From contig JAAUZD010000043.1 in NCBI GenBank assembly GCA_014804785.1, positions 124,001 through 188,000 on the forward strand: a stretch of DNA of 64,000 bases, written 5' to 3'. The notes under the pieces are model-generated. The model did no database searches. It had not been told where the DNA came from and worked only from the letters and a program-made list of their open reading frames with translations. The translations under genes were made by a program, and so were the position numbers. Positions within the stretch are counted from its first letter, which is position 1. Each line of letters begins with the position of its first letter. Source of the stretch: Lachnospiraceae bacterium (GTDB lineage: Bacteria; Bacillota; Clostridia; Lachnospirales; Lachnospiraceae). Positions 43,734 to 51,292 of this stretch are shown here, in pieces.

Positions 43734-45296
43734 ATGAATTTACACAAGATAAGGATTCATATCAATCAAGCGCTTATGCTGATGATTATTTTCTTCTGCC
43801 TTTTTACAACATTGCTCCAAGGAACCTTTTTATCCTCTGCGATTCCCGAAAACGTTATCCTGATCGGCTGCATCTTAACTGCCCTTGGCGTTTGGCTTTC
43901 TATTTTGTATTTCTATAGAAAAGAAAAGCTGACGGAAGAAAAAGTCGTGTTTGCAATTATCTTCTCCGGGATGCTTTTTCACTGTTGTTACGTGCTCTTA
44001 TCGGGTCTTTACGAAAGGCAGCATGACGAAGGCGTTTACACCGGAATTGCCACGAATCAGATTAATCCCGGACACATCGGTTATATTGAATATATTTATA
44101 AATTTCGTAAGCTGCCCGATATAAATCCCTATGAACTTTTTTCTTATTATCATCCGCCGCTGCACTATGCAATATCCGGATTATGGCTGATTTTATTGAC
44201 ATCGTTAGGTATGGCGGAGGACTTGGCTTTCGAAAATTTACAGGCGCTTCCGCTGCTTTATTCGGGGCTGCTCATGCTCCTTACGTATTGGATTTTGAAA
44301 AAGACAGGTGCCAAAGGAAAGGCAGTTTATGCCGGACTGCTTCTTGTGTCAATGCACCCGGCGCTTACCATTATGTCCGGCAGTATTAACAATGACATGC
44401 TCTCGACGTTACTGCTTGCATGCTGCATTTTTTCTACACTGTGTTTTATTCGGGAAAGAAGTCTCATAAATTTATTATGGATGGCGTTGGCCATAGGCTT
44501 CGGTATGTTGTGTAAAATCAATACCGCGGTCATTGCATTTCCGATCGCTCTTGTCTTGTTGATGGATTTTATAGAAAAGATTCGTTCCAAGGATAAAACG
44601 GCCATCTTTCGATGCATCAGAAATGATATTTTGTTTGGGCTGACTGCAGGCGCGGTGGGCCTATCTTGGGTTATTCGGAATCTGGTACGTTTTCATGTGA
44701 AGCCCGGAATTTCCTCCGCAACGGAGGCTTCGGTGATGTATACAGGGAATTATGGCATATGGGCGAGGGTGGGAATTCCCTCCTTTGCAGATTGGCATTT
44801 TGATTTTCCCTTTCATCCCTTAAGCGGGGATGTGATTCATAATATCTGGGTGATTATGTTTCAAACTTCCTTGTTTGCAGAGGTATATCCTGCGGAAATA
44901 AACGGAATATCCCTTATGTTATGCCGGACTGCTTATGTGACAGCAATTTTTGCGGCTGTCTGTTCCGCCCTTCTGTTTTGCATAACTCAATTTCAAAAGT
45001 GGAAGAGCGGCGGGCAAAAAAACGTATGCGAGGCAGCTTTTTTCCTTACCGGCTATTGGACTTTTTTGGCAAGTTTTGTTGTCTTTGCTTTAAAATATCC
45101 TTATACATGCAGCAGTGATTTTCGCTACATTGTGATCTGCCTTGTATATATTGCAGTGGGATTAGCTGATAGTAGAAGGATTGTTCCGGAAAAAACAAGA
45201 ATGTCAGCAGCATTTCGTGTTATTCGGATTCTAGTATGTGTTACGCTTATTTTGACCACTATAATATATATGACATGGCAGCAATGGGGAGCATGA
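43734..45296 (+). CDS. GT-C family glycosyltransferase (ArnT/PMT-like membrane protein)
   Basis: 520 residues with about eleven membrane segments. The first extracytoplasmic loop contains HDEGVYTG, the acidic catalytic motif of GT-C enzymes, and later YYHPPLHYAISGLWL, typical of the dolichyl/polyprenyl-phosphate-mannose-protein transferase superfamily (glycosyltransferase 39/83 type). Such enzymes take a sugar from a polyprenyl-phosphate carrier outside the membrane. The start at 43734 is chosen because the frame before it is poorly protein-like; GAGGAAAGG lies 15 bases upstream, farther than ideal. Confidence 0.8.
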   Translation: MNLHKIRIHINQALMLMIIFFCLFTTLLQGTFLSSAIPENVILIGCILTALGVWLSILYFYRKEKLTEEKVVFAIIFSGMLFHCCYVLLSGLYERQHDEGVYTGIATNQINPGHIGYIEYIYKFRKLPDINPYELFSYYHPPLHYAISGLWLILLTSLGMAEDLAFENLQALPLLYSGLLMLLTYWILKKTGAKGKAVYAGLLLVSMHPALTIMSGSINNDMLSTLLLACCIFSTLCFIRERSLINLLWMALAIGFGMLCKINTAVIAFPIALVLLMDFIEKIRSKDKTAIFRCIRNDILFGLTAGAVGLSWVIRNLVRFHVKPGISSATEASVMYTGNYGIWARVGIPSFADWHFDFPFHPLSGDVIHNIWVIMFQTSLFAEVYPAEINGISLMLCRTAYVTAIFAAVCSALLFCITQFQKWKSGGQKNVCEAAFFLTGYWTFLASFVVFALKYPYTCSSDFRYIVICLVYIAVGLADSRRIVPEKTRMSAAFRVIRILVCVTLILTTIIYMTWQQWGA

Positions 45297-45387
45297 TGTC
45301 TAAGTGGTTAAATGCAGTCTGGTGATGGACTGTTTTTCACATAAAAGAAATGTGAGGTGTATAATACCATAGAAAAGGAGGCTACAT

Positions 45388-45834
45388 ATGCAATATCTGG
45401 CGGTCGTATTAGGAATTTTCGGTTTAGAGCTTAAATTGAAAAATAAAATAGAAGAATTAAAGACGGAGGGGCAGACGGAGAAGAAGTGCGGCGGTTTTTT
45501 GCTTATCAGAAAGTATCATAACCGCGGGGCATTTTTAAACACAGGGCAGGAGAGACCGAAGCTGATCACAGCTATATCCGTTCTTCTGGCGGCTGTCCTG
45601 ACAGTTCTGTATATCCTTACGCTTGGTACAGCGGGAAAGAGGCTTCTGAAATGGGGACTCACGCTGCTGTTGGGAGGTGCATACAGCAACACCTATGACC
45701 GACTCGTGCGTAAGTATGTGGTGGATTATGTCAGCTTTAACTTGCCTCTGGGATTAAGAAAAGTCATCTTCAACATAGGAGATTTCTGTATTATGATAGG
45801 GGCTTTCTTAAGTGTGGTTGGATATAGCAAATAG
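45388..45834 (+). CDS. signal peptidase II-like (LspA-like) membrane protein
   Basis: 148 residues with four hydrophobic segments. LspA motifs can be traced: NRGAFLN for the NxGxxF motif, GGAYSNTYDR with the first catalytic Asp, and FNIGDFCI with the second. The usual first-helix motif DQxTK is altered to ELKLKNK, and a charged insert separates helix 1 from the NxGaF motif. It therefore looks like a divergent LspA; whether it cleaves lipoproteins or does something related is not settled. AAAAGGAGG gives it a strong ribosome binding site. Confidence 0.7.
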   Translation: MQYLAVVLGIFGLELKLKNKIEELKTEGQTEKKCGGFLLIRKYHNRGAFLNTGQERPKLITAISVLLAAVLTVLYILTLGTAGKRLLKWGLTLLLGGAYSNTYDRLVRKYVVDYVSFNLPLGLRKVIFNIGDFCIMIGAFLSVVGYSK

Positions 45835-45863
45835 AATTTGGCGCAAAAATCTTTTTTATGGAC

Positions 45864-45892
45864 TTGACAAAATCCTCTCGGTGTATTATTGT
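45864..45892 (+). promoter_or_regulatory. promoter with palindromic operator for the GntR-ABC operon
   Basis: A perfect TTGACA (45864-45869), a 17-base spacer and TATTGT (45887-45892). The palindrome ATTGTATCAAT (45888-45898) covers the -10 box and the start site, a natural place for the GntR regulator encoded downstream to bind. Confidence 0.6.
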
Positions 45893-45926
45893 ATCAATAG
45901 AATGGTACAGTGAAAAGAGGATGCAC

Positions 45927-46292
45927 ATGGCATGGAATTTAGATTCCGACCGTCCGATTTATACTCAGATTCTTGAAGAAATACAGCTCCGGGTTATTAC
46001 AGGGCAGTATAAAGCGGGAACGAAGATACCCAGCGTGAGGGAACTTGCGGCAGAGGCTGGAGTCAATCCCAATACAATGCAGAAAGCGTTGGTCGAACTA
46101 GAGAGAAATGGTCTGGTGATGGCACAGCGGACAAGCGGGCGGATTGTGACGGAGGATATGAAAATGATTGAAGAGACTCGGAATAAAATTGCACGGGATC
46201 AGATAAATGATTTTATTGATAAGATGTTGAAGCTGGGATTTCAAAAAGAGGAAATCATCACGCTGATCAAACAGGCAGGAGGAGAGGCATGA
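45927..46292 (+). CDS. GntR-family regulator, YtrA subgroup
   Basis: A short, 121-residue regulator. The winged helix reads PIYTQILEEIQLRVITGQYKAG, IPSVRELAAEAGVNPNTMQKALVELE and RTSGRIVTED; the C-terminal 40 residues form the small helical dimerisation part of YtrA types, which have no large effector domain. The ATG at 45927 follows AGAGGA and fits the family; the tracked start at 45858 precedes the promoter. Such regulators repress the ABC transporter operon they belong to, often in response to cell-envelope-active antibiotics. Confidence 0.92.
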   Translation: MAWNLDSDRPIYTQILEEIQLRVITGQYKAGTKIPSVRELAAEAGVNPNTMQKALVELERNGLVMAQRTSGRIVTEDMKMIEETRNKIARDQINDFIDKMLKLGFQKEEIITLIKQAGGEA

Positions 46293-46990
46293 ACGAATTA
46301 GTACAGATAAACAATCTTACCAAAATTTATGAAAAAGAAAAGTTAGCATTGGACCATATGAACCTTACTATACCAAGAGGAAGGATCATCGGACTCCTTG
46401 GACCTAATGGAAGCGGTAAGACAACACTGATTAAGCTGATCAGTGGACTTTTAGTGGCAACGGAAGGAGAAGTCCTTGTCAACGGAAGCCGGCCGGGACC
46501 GGAGACGAAGGCTGCTGTCTCCTATCTGCCCGAGAGGACTTATTTCCAGGGAGGTATGCAGGTAAAAGAACTGATTGCGTATTTTACCGACTTTTATAAA
46601 GATTTCCGCCCGGAGAGAGCAAAGCAGATGCTGGCAAATCTGAACATTGATGAAAATGCCCGCCTGAAAACACTATCCAAGGGAACAAAGGAAAAGGTAC
46701 AGCTTATCATGGTCATGAGCAGAGATGCACAGCTTTATATTCTGGATGAACCTATTGCGGGGGTGGATCCGGCTGCAAGAGATTACATTCTGAAGACGAT
46801 TATAAGCAACTATAACGAAAATGCCACCGTCCTCATCTCCACACATCTGATATCAGATATTGAAAAAATACTGGACGAAGTGGTTTTTATCCGTAACGGA
46901 AGAGTGATCTTACAAGATACGGTGGAGAATATCAGGGAACGCAGAGGAAAATCCGTGGATTCTTATTTCAGGGAGGTGTTTGCATGTTAG
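46289..46990 (+). CDS. ABC transporter ATPase of the YtrA-regulated operon
   Basis: 233 residues. Walker A GPNGSGKTT (about 36), the signature region LSKGTKEKVQLI (about 130), Walker B LYILDEPIAGVD (about 150) and the H-loop STHLI are present. GGAGGAG stands before the ATG, which overlaps the GntR stop, and the end overlaps the permease start, so all three are coupled. A role in export or removal of an envelope-active compound is inferred from the regulator type. Confidence 0.92.
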   Translation: MNELVQINNLTKIYEKEKLALDHMNLTIPRGRIIGLLGPNGSGKTTLIKLISGLLVATEGEVLVNGSRPGPETKAAVSYLPERTYFQGGMQVKELIAYFTDFYKDFRPERAKQMLANLNIDENARLKTLSKGTKEKVQLIMVMSRDAQLYILDEPIAGVDPAARDYILKTIISNYNENATVLISTHLISDIEKILDEVVFIRNGRVILQDTVENIRERRGKSVDSYFREVFAC

Positions 46991-47839
46991 GAAAGTTGTT
47001 AAAACATGAGTGGAAAGCTGTCTGGAAGGTTCCTACGCTTTTGATTGGCATTTTAATGCTTATCGCGGTACTGTCGGGGCTTACCTTTGCGCTGCCGATA
47101 TGGGACAGTGAGTGGATTGGGCTTCCGCTTTCCGGCATCATGATGTTTGTTATGTTCTATTTAGCTATGTTCGCAGTCGGCATCGGTATTATGATTTATT
47201 TTGCAGTGCGATATTACAAGAATATGTACACTGATGAAGGATATCTGACTCATACACTGCCGGTCAGCGCCCGTCAGCTTTTACTTAATAAAGTGATTAC
47301 CATGAGCGCATGGAATCTGATTGGCGGTGCTGCTGTGGTTGTCAGCGTGATTATTTTCGGGGGAGTTACATTCCTGTCATTAATGGCAAAGGACAGCACC
47401 TTCGCCAGAGGATTTGTGGAGGAGATTGCACAGCTTCCCAGGGTTATGAGGGCAATCTGGAATGAACCCTATTTGAGAGGAATCAATGGATTCTGTGCAA
47501 GTGTTGTATTCCTGCTACTGACAAGTTCATTCAGTGGCACGATGATGATTATAGGTGCTGTCAATCTGGGGCAGATGGTACGTAAGCACAGGATATTAGG
47601 GGCGGTCGGCGCATATTTTGTCATTAATTTTTGTTATGCAGATGCTCTCTACCGTTATTACCATGCCGCTGATGCTGGTGCAGATAAACAGTGCCTTTGA
47701 CAGTGTGCATGAGGAATTATCACCGTTTCCGGTTTTGACGCCAATGTATTTCGGTATAGCGGCGGGGTCATTGGTGATATCCATAGGATTATACTTCATG
47801 AGTGAATATCTGCTCCGCAGGCAGTTGGAATTAGAGTAA
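46984..47839 (+). pseudogene. ABC permease broken by a one-base frameshift
   Basis: Frame 1 (46984-47700) encodes five membrane segments, then after GAVGAY turns into the non-membrane run FVINFCYADALYRYYHAAD and stops. The +1 frame carries on as SLIFVMQMLSTVITMPLMLVQI and a last segment to LLRRQLELE, stop at 47839. Removing one T from TTTT at 47616-47619 joins them as GAYLSLIFVMQML, a smooth membrane helix, giving about 285 residues. So the gene is interrupted by a T insertion. It could be a true mutation, a slippage-controlled switch or a sequencing error. Confidence 0.8.
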
Positions 47840-47852
47840 CATAAACACATGT

Positions 47853-47895
47853 ATTGCACACATATGCGCGGCATCACAGCGTATATGTGTGCAAT
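47853..47895 (+). other. long inverted repeat before the class II aldolase gene
   Basis: ATTGCACACATAT (47853-47865) and ATATGTGTGCAAT (47883-47895) are perfect 13-base complements, with GCGC/GCGT extending the stem. No T-run follows, so it is either a weak terminator of the ABC operon or an operator or mRNA structure ahead of the aldolase. Confidence 0.6.
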
Positions 47896-47941
47896 GTTGC
47901 GCATATATGGGGAAAATACAATGAATAACGGAGGAAACAAG

Positions 47942-48637
47942 ATGGCAAACGAGCAGGAAATCAGACAGGAAATGTGTGAGATCGGGAGAAGAGTCTATGA
48001 CAGGGGAATGGTGGCTGCCAATGACGGTAATTTTTCCGTAAAACTGGATAACAACGAATTCCTCTGTACGCCTACAGGAGTGAGTAAAGGATTTATGACC
48101 CCGGAATATATCTGCAAAATAGATGCAGAAGGCAGACTTCTTGAAGCGAACGGAGATTTTAAGCCATCCTCTGAGATGAAGATGCACCTTCGAGTTTATA
48201 AGGAGCGTCCTGATGTGCAGGCTGTGGTTCATGCCCATCCTCCCTATGCCACTACCTTTGCGGCAGCAGGGATTCCCTTAGATAAGCCGGTTTTGTCCGA
48301 AGCAATTCTCACCCTTGGCAGAGTGCCAGTGGCAAGATATGGAACGCCCTCCACCAGGGAAGTGCCTGATGCGGTTGCGGAATACCTGTCCTATTATGAT
48401 GCCATGCTGCTGGCGAACCACGGAGCCCTGACTTATGGAGATTCTTTGATGAATGCTTACCATAAGATGGAATCCGTGGAGTTTTATGCCAGAATCCTTT
48501 ACCAGGTCCAGATGCTGGGCGGCGCAAGGGAACTTTCATCGGAACAGGTGGGGGATATTTACGAAATCAGGAGAAAGTCAGGAATGGCAGGGAGACATCC
48601 GGCACTGTTCCTTGATAATATTTCCGGCATTAATTAA
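47942..48637 (+). CDS. class II aldolase (AraD/FucA family)
   Basis: 232 residues. Zinc-binding histidines are in VHAHPPYATTFAA, and further family motifs are NDGNFSVKL near the N-terminus, SSEMKMHL, and LLANHGALTYG with the third histidine. This family includes L-fuculose-phosphate aldolase and L-ribulose-phosphate epimerase; the substrate cannot be fixed from the sequence. The ATG at 47942 follows ACGGAGG; the tracked 47849 start lies in an inverted repeat. No sugar transporter or kinase is adjacent, so the pathway stays open. Confidence 0.9.
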   Translation: MANEQEIRQEMCEIGRRVYDRGMVAANDGNFSVKLDNNEFLCTPTGVSKGFMTPEYICKIDAEGRLLEANGDFKPSSEMKMHLRVYKERPDVQAVVHAHPPYATTFAAAGIPLDKPVLSEAILTLGRVPVARYGTPSTREVPDAVAEYLSYYDAMLLANHGALTYGDSLMNAYHKMESVEFYARILYQVQMLGGARELSSEQVGDIYEIRRKSGMAGRHPALFLDNISGIN

Positions 48638-48668
48638 CCTTGAACTGGAATTTAGAGCAGCAAAAAAA

Positions 48669-48697
48669 TTGCGTCTCTTGTCTTATCATGTTAAAAT
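48669..48697 (+). promoter_or_regulatory. promoter before the hydrogenase-like chemoreceptor
   Basis: TTGCGT (48669-48674), a 17-base spacer and TAAAAT (48692-48697). It is moderately good. An inverted repeat lies just downstream in the leader. Confidence 0.45.
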
Positions 48698-48719
48698 AAA
48701 ATATCTAATTAATTTGGGA

Positions 48720-48741
48720 TTTGCACGAAAAAATGTGCAAA
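48720..48741 (+). promoter_or_regulatory. inverted repeat, candidate operator in the leader
   Basis: TTTGCAC-N8-GTGCAAA is a perfect 7-base inverted repeat about 25 bases after the -10 box and 32 bases before the ATG. It could bind a dimeric repressor that controls the redox-sensing chemoreceptor. It does not match the Rex or Fnr consensus. Confidence 0.45.
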
Positions 48742-48773
48742 ATATACAAATGGAAAATGGTGAGGTGATAAGG

Positions 48774-50699
48774 ATGGGAGAGTTAAACAATGGTTTAATA
48801 TTTACCAACGAGAAATGCGCCGGATGTAACCGGTGTATTTCTGTTTGTCCGGTATTTCAGTCCAATAGAGCCGTTGACGAGAACGGGAAGAACAAAGTGG
48901 TGGTAGATGGGGATGCATGTGTGCACTGCGGCGCCTGCATGGATATCTGCCATCATGAGGCAAGAGATTATAGGGATGATACTGATCGTTTTTTTGAAGA
49001 TTTAGAAAAAGGAGAAAAAATCAGTCTGCTTGTGGCTCCTGCCTTCATCGCCAACTATCCAAAGCAATACGAACAGGTTCTGGGATATTTGAAGAGCCTT
49101 GGTGCAAATCGCATTATCAGTATTAGTTTTGGTGCCGATATCACCACATGGGGATACTTGAATTATATTACAAAGTATAATTTTAAAGGCGGTATATCAC
49201 AGCCTTGCCCTGCAATTGTGGATTATATTGAAAAGTATATACCGGAACTGGTGCCAAAGTTGGTGCCCGTTCATAGTCCGCTGATGTGCGGAGCGATTTA
49301 TGTGAAAAAGTATATGCATGTGACAGATAAGCTGGCTTTTATCAGCCCTTGCATAGCCAAGAAGTCAGAGATAGACAGGCCGCAGAATCGCAATTATGTT
49401 TCTTATAATGTGACATTTAATCATTTGATGGAAAAGATAAAGGGTAAGGATTTATCCAGATATAGAGCAAAAGATGAGATAGAGTATGGACTTGGCAGCG
49501 TTTATCCTCAGCCGGGGGGCCTTAAAGAAAATGTGGAGCATTTCCTTGGAAAAGACGTTATGATCCGTCAGATCGAAGGCGAAAAGCATGCTTATCATTT
49601 CCTGGGAGTTTACGCCGACAGAGTGAAAAAGGGCAGGACACTTCCGTTTATGGTGGATGCGCTGAACTGTGGGAGCGGATGTATCTATGGCACCGCCACA
49701 GACCCTGCCAATGAAAATAATGATGACATTTTATTTGAGATACATAAACAAAGAATGGCAGACCATAAAAATAAAAAGAAAGATCCATGGGACCGCAGAG
49801 CGGATTATGCTGCGCGCCTAAAAAGATTTAATGAGCAGTTTAAGGAATTAAAACTGGAGGATTTTATCTGTACATATTCTGTAAAAGATAACAGATTAAA
49901 ATCTGTTTCTGATGCACAGATTGAGGAAGTGTTCCGTACCATGAATAAGCATACGAGTGAAGAAAAATCCATAAACTGCGGCGCCTGCGGCTATGATACC
50001 TGTAAAAATATGGCAAAGGCAATTGCAAATGACTTAAACAAAAAGGAGAATTGTATCCATTTTGTTAAGAAGCAATTGGAAAACGAGAAAGCATCCATAA
50101 ATGAGATGACCATACAGCTGCAAGAAAAGCAGGAATATAAAGAAAAGAAATATCAGGATATCATGGAAGAGTTTGAGCGGATCAAAATGGCGGTAAGCGA
50201 GTTGGCAAAAGGGAATTCTGAATGTGCCGAAGATGCTACGGCAATGGCTGGTGCGATGGCGGATATGATGAAATTTAGCGGCGTGTTGAAAAATTCCGTT
50301 GAGAATGTTACGGAATCAGTACAAGGCTATGATGAAATTAATGAGTCGATTATCAAAATTTCAAATCAGACAGGGATGTTGGCGCTTAATGCAGGGATTG
50401 AAGCAGCGAGAAACGGTGAGGCAGGAAGAGGCTTTACTGTAATCGCTAATCAGGTCAGGGATCTGTCTGAACAGACTAAAGGTACAATTGCAGATGGAAA
50501 ACGGCAGAGCGACAGCATTATTCCGGCGATGGAAGAATTGAACGCAGAGACGGATCATTTCCTTGAGAATGTTGCCAGTGTAAATGACCGGATTACAACT
50601 CTTGCCGCCAGCAGCGAGGAAATCGCAGCTAAGACTGGCGAGATAGAATTCCTGGTAGAGAAGATTGTGGAGCAGATGGAGGAGGTAATCAAGGTGTAG
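48774..50699 (+). CDS. sensory [FeFe]-hydrogenase-like protein fused to a chemoreceptor signalling domain
   Basis: 641 residues, cytoplasmic. Two [4Fe-4S] motifs open it (CAGCNRCISVCP at 15-26; CVHCGACMDICH at 49-60). A hydrogenase H-domain follows, with cysteines at H-cluster-like positions: SQPCPAIV (L1-like), ISPCIAKKSE (L2) and NCGSGCIYG (L3-like). Near 400 is a CGACGYDTC iron-sulphur motif, then a coiled coil. The last 160 residues are a methyl-accepting chemotaxis signalling domain with tip LALNAGIEAARNGEAGRGF. Group C/D hydrogenases are regarded as H2 or redox sensors; this one should signal to CheA/CheW. GAGGTGATAAGG before the ATG excludes the tracked start at 48453. Confidence 0.88.
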   Translation: MGELNNGLIFTNEKCAGCNRCISVCPVFQSNRAVDENGKNKVVVDGDACVHCGACMDICHHEARDYRDDTDRFFEDLEKGEKISLLVAPAFIANYPKQYEQVLGYLKSLGANRIISISFGADITTWGYLNYITKYNFKGGISQPCPAIVDYIEKYIPELVPKLVPVHSPLMCGAIYVKKYMHVTDKLAFISPCIAKKSEIDRPQNRNYVSYNVTFNHLMEKIKGKDLSRYRAKDEIEYGLGSVYPQPGGLKENVEHFLGKDVMIRQIEGEKHAYHFLGVYADRVKKGRTLPFMVDALNCGSGCIYGTATDPANENNDDILFEIHKQRMADHKNKKKDPWDRRADYAARLKRFNEQFKELKLEDFICTYSVKDNRLKSVSDAQIEEVFRTMNKHTSEEKSINCGACGYDTCKNMAKAIANDLNKKENCIHFVKKQLENEKASINEMTIQLQEKQEYKEKKYQDIMEEFERIKMAVSELAKGNSECAEDATAMAGAMADMMKFSGVLKNSVENVTESVQGYDEINESIIKISNQTGMLALNAGIEAARNGEAGRGFTVIANQVRDLSEQTKGTIADGKRQSDSIIPAMEELNAETDHFLENVASVNDRITTLAASSEEIAAKTGEIEFLVEKIVEQMEEVIKV

Positions 50700-50718
50700 G
50701 AAGGCACCTTCGATCTAT

Positions 50719-51051
50719 TTGGCGTATAATGCAGTGGCGGAGCGGACGGCAAGCAACAGGATAAAGCTGATCCATGAAAATGTCAAAAAAATCAGAGCCT
50801 CGGAACAAATGGGAGTGAAGTATATGCAGTTGTGGGAAGAAAAAGCGCTTATCAGAGAAGAGGGTAGAAGTGAAGGCAGAAGTGAGGGAAGAAACGAAGG
50901 AATAAAGGTGGGCAAAGCAGAAATGCTTGTGAATAGCGTGGAAGCAGCCATGAAGAATTTTGGAATAGACTTGCAAAGAGCCTGTGAAGGAATTGGGACA
51001 ACGGTGGAAGAGTATCACAGGGCGAAGGAAGGTAAATGTGAGATGCCTTAA
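50719..51051 (+). pseudogene. C-terminal remnant of a Rpn/PD-(D/E)XK nuclease family transposase-like gene
   Basis: About 110 residues from a TTG, in a frame that runs without stop back into the end of the chemoreceptor gene. IRASEQMGVKYMQLWEE and the repeated EGRSEGRSEGRNEG are typical of the C-terminal tail of Rpn-type recombination-promoting nucleases, which normally have about 300 residues with the nuclease domain first. That domain is missing here. It is probably a decayed insertion directly behind the chemoreceptor gene. A short protein could still be made. Confidence 0.65.
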
Positions 51052-51125
51052 TTAGTTTAAAATTTGTAGGGAATCTTTTTGGAATATATTTCCATAGCAT
51101 TGTGCATTGTATTCCTTAAAAATAA

Positions 51126-51161
51126 TTGTCATTGCAGTTAAACCATGGTAAACTAATGACG
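51126..51161 (+). promoter_or_regulatory. promoter overlapped by an inverted repeat, start of the nonulosonic acid operon
   Basis: TTGTCA (51126-51131), a 17-base spacer and TAAACT (51149-51154). The same stretch holds an imperfect inverted repeat, GTCATTgcAGTT to AACTAATGAC, centred on ACCATGGT, so a repressor or a hairpin could act on it. The leader to the ATG at 51293 is about 130 bases, with no gene. Confidence 0.5.
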
Positions 51162-51292
51162 ATATAAAGTTATGTGGATATAAAACAGTAATACTTGTTT
51201 TATCGACGATTTGAGAAATCCGTGATAGTTTTACACAATGGTTTTACTGGCATTCTTTACAGGTTGTACAGGACGCATAATTGGGAGTAGGC

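Noticed and set aside
51051-51067. 17-base sequence AATTAGTTTAAAATTTG also found near 32936
   Set aside because: The match does not extend and the AT-rich sequence makes chance likely; no shared function of the two places is seen.
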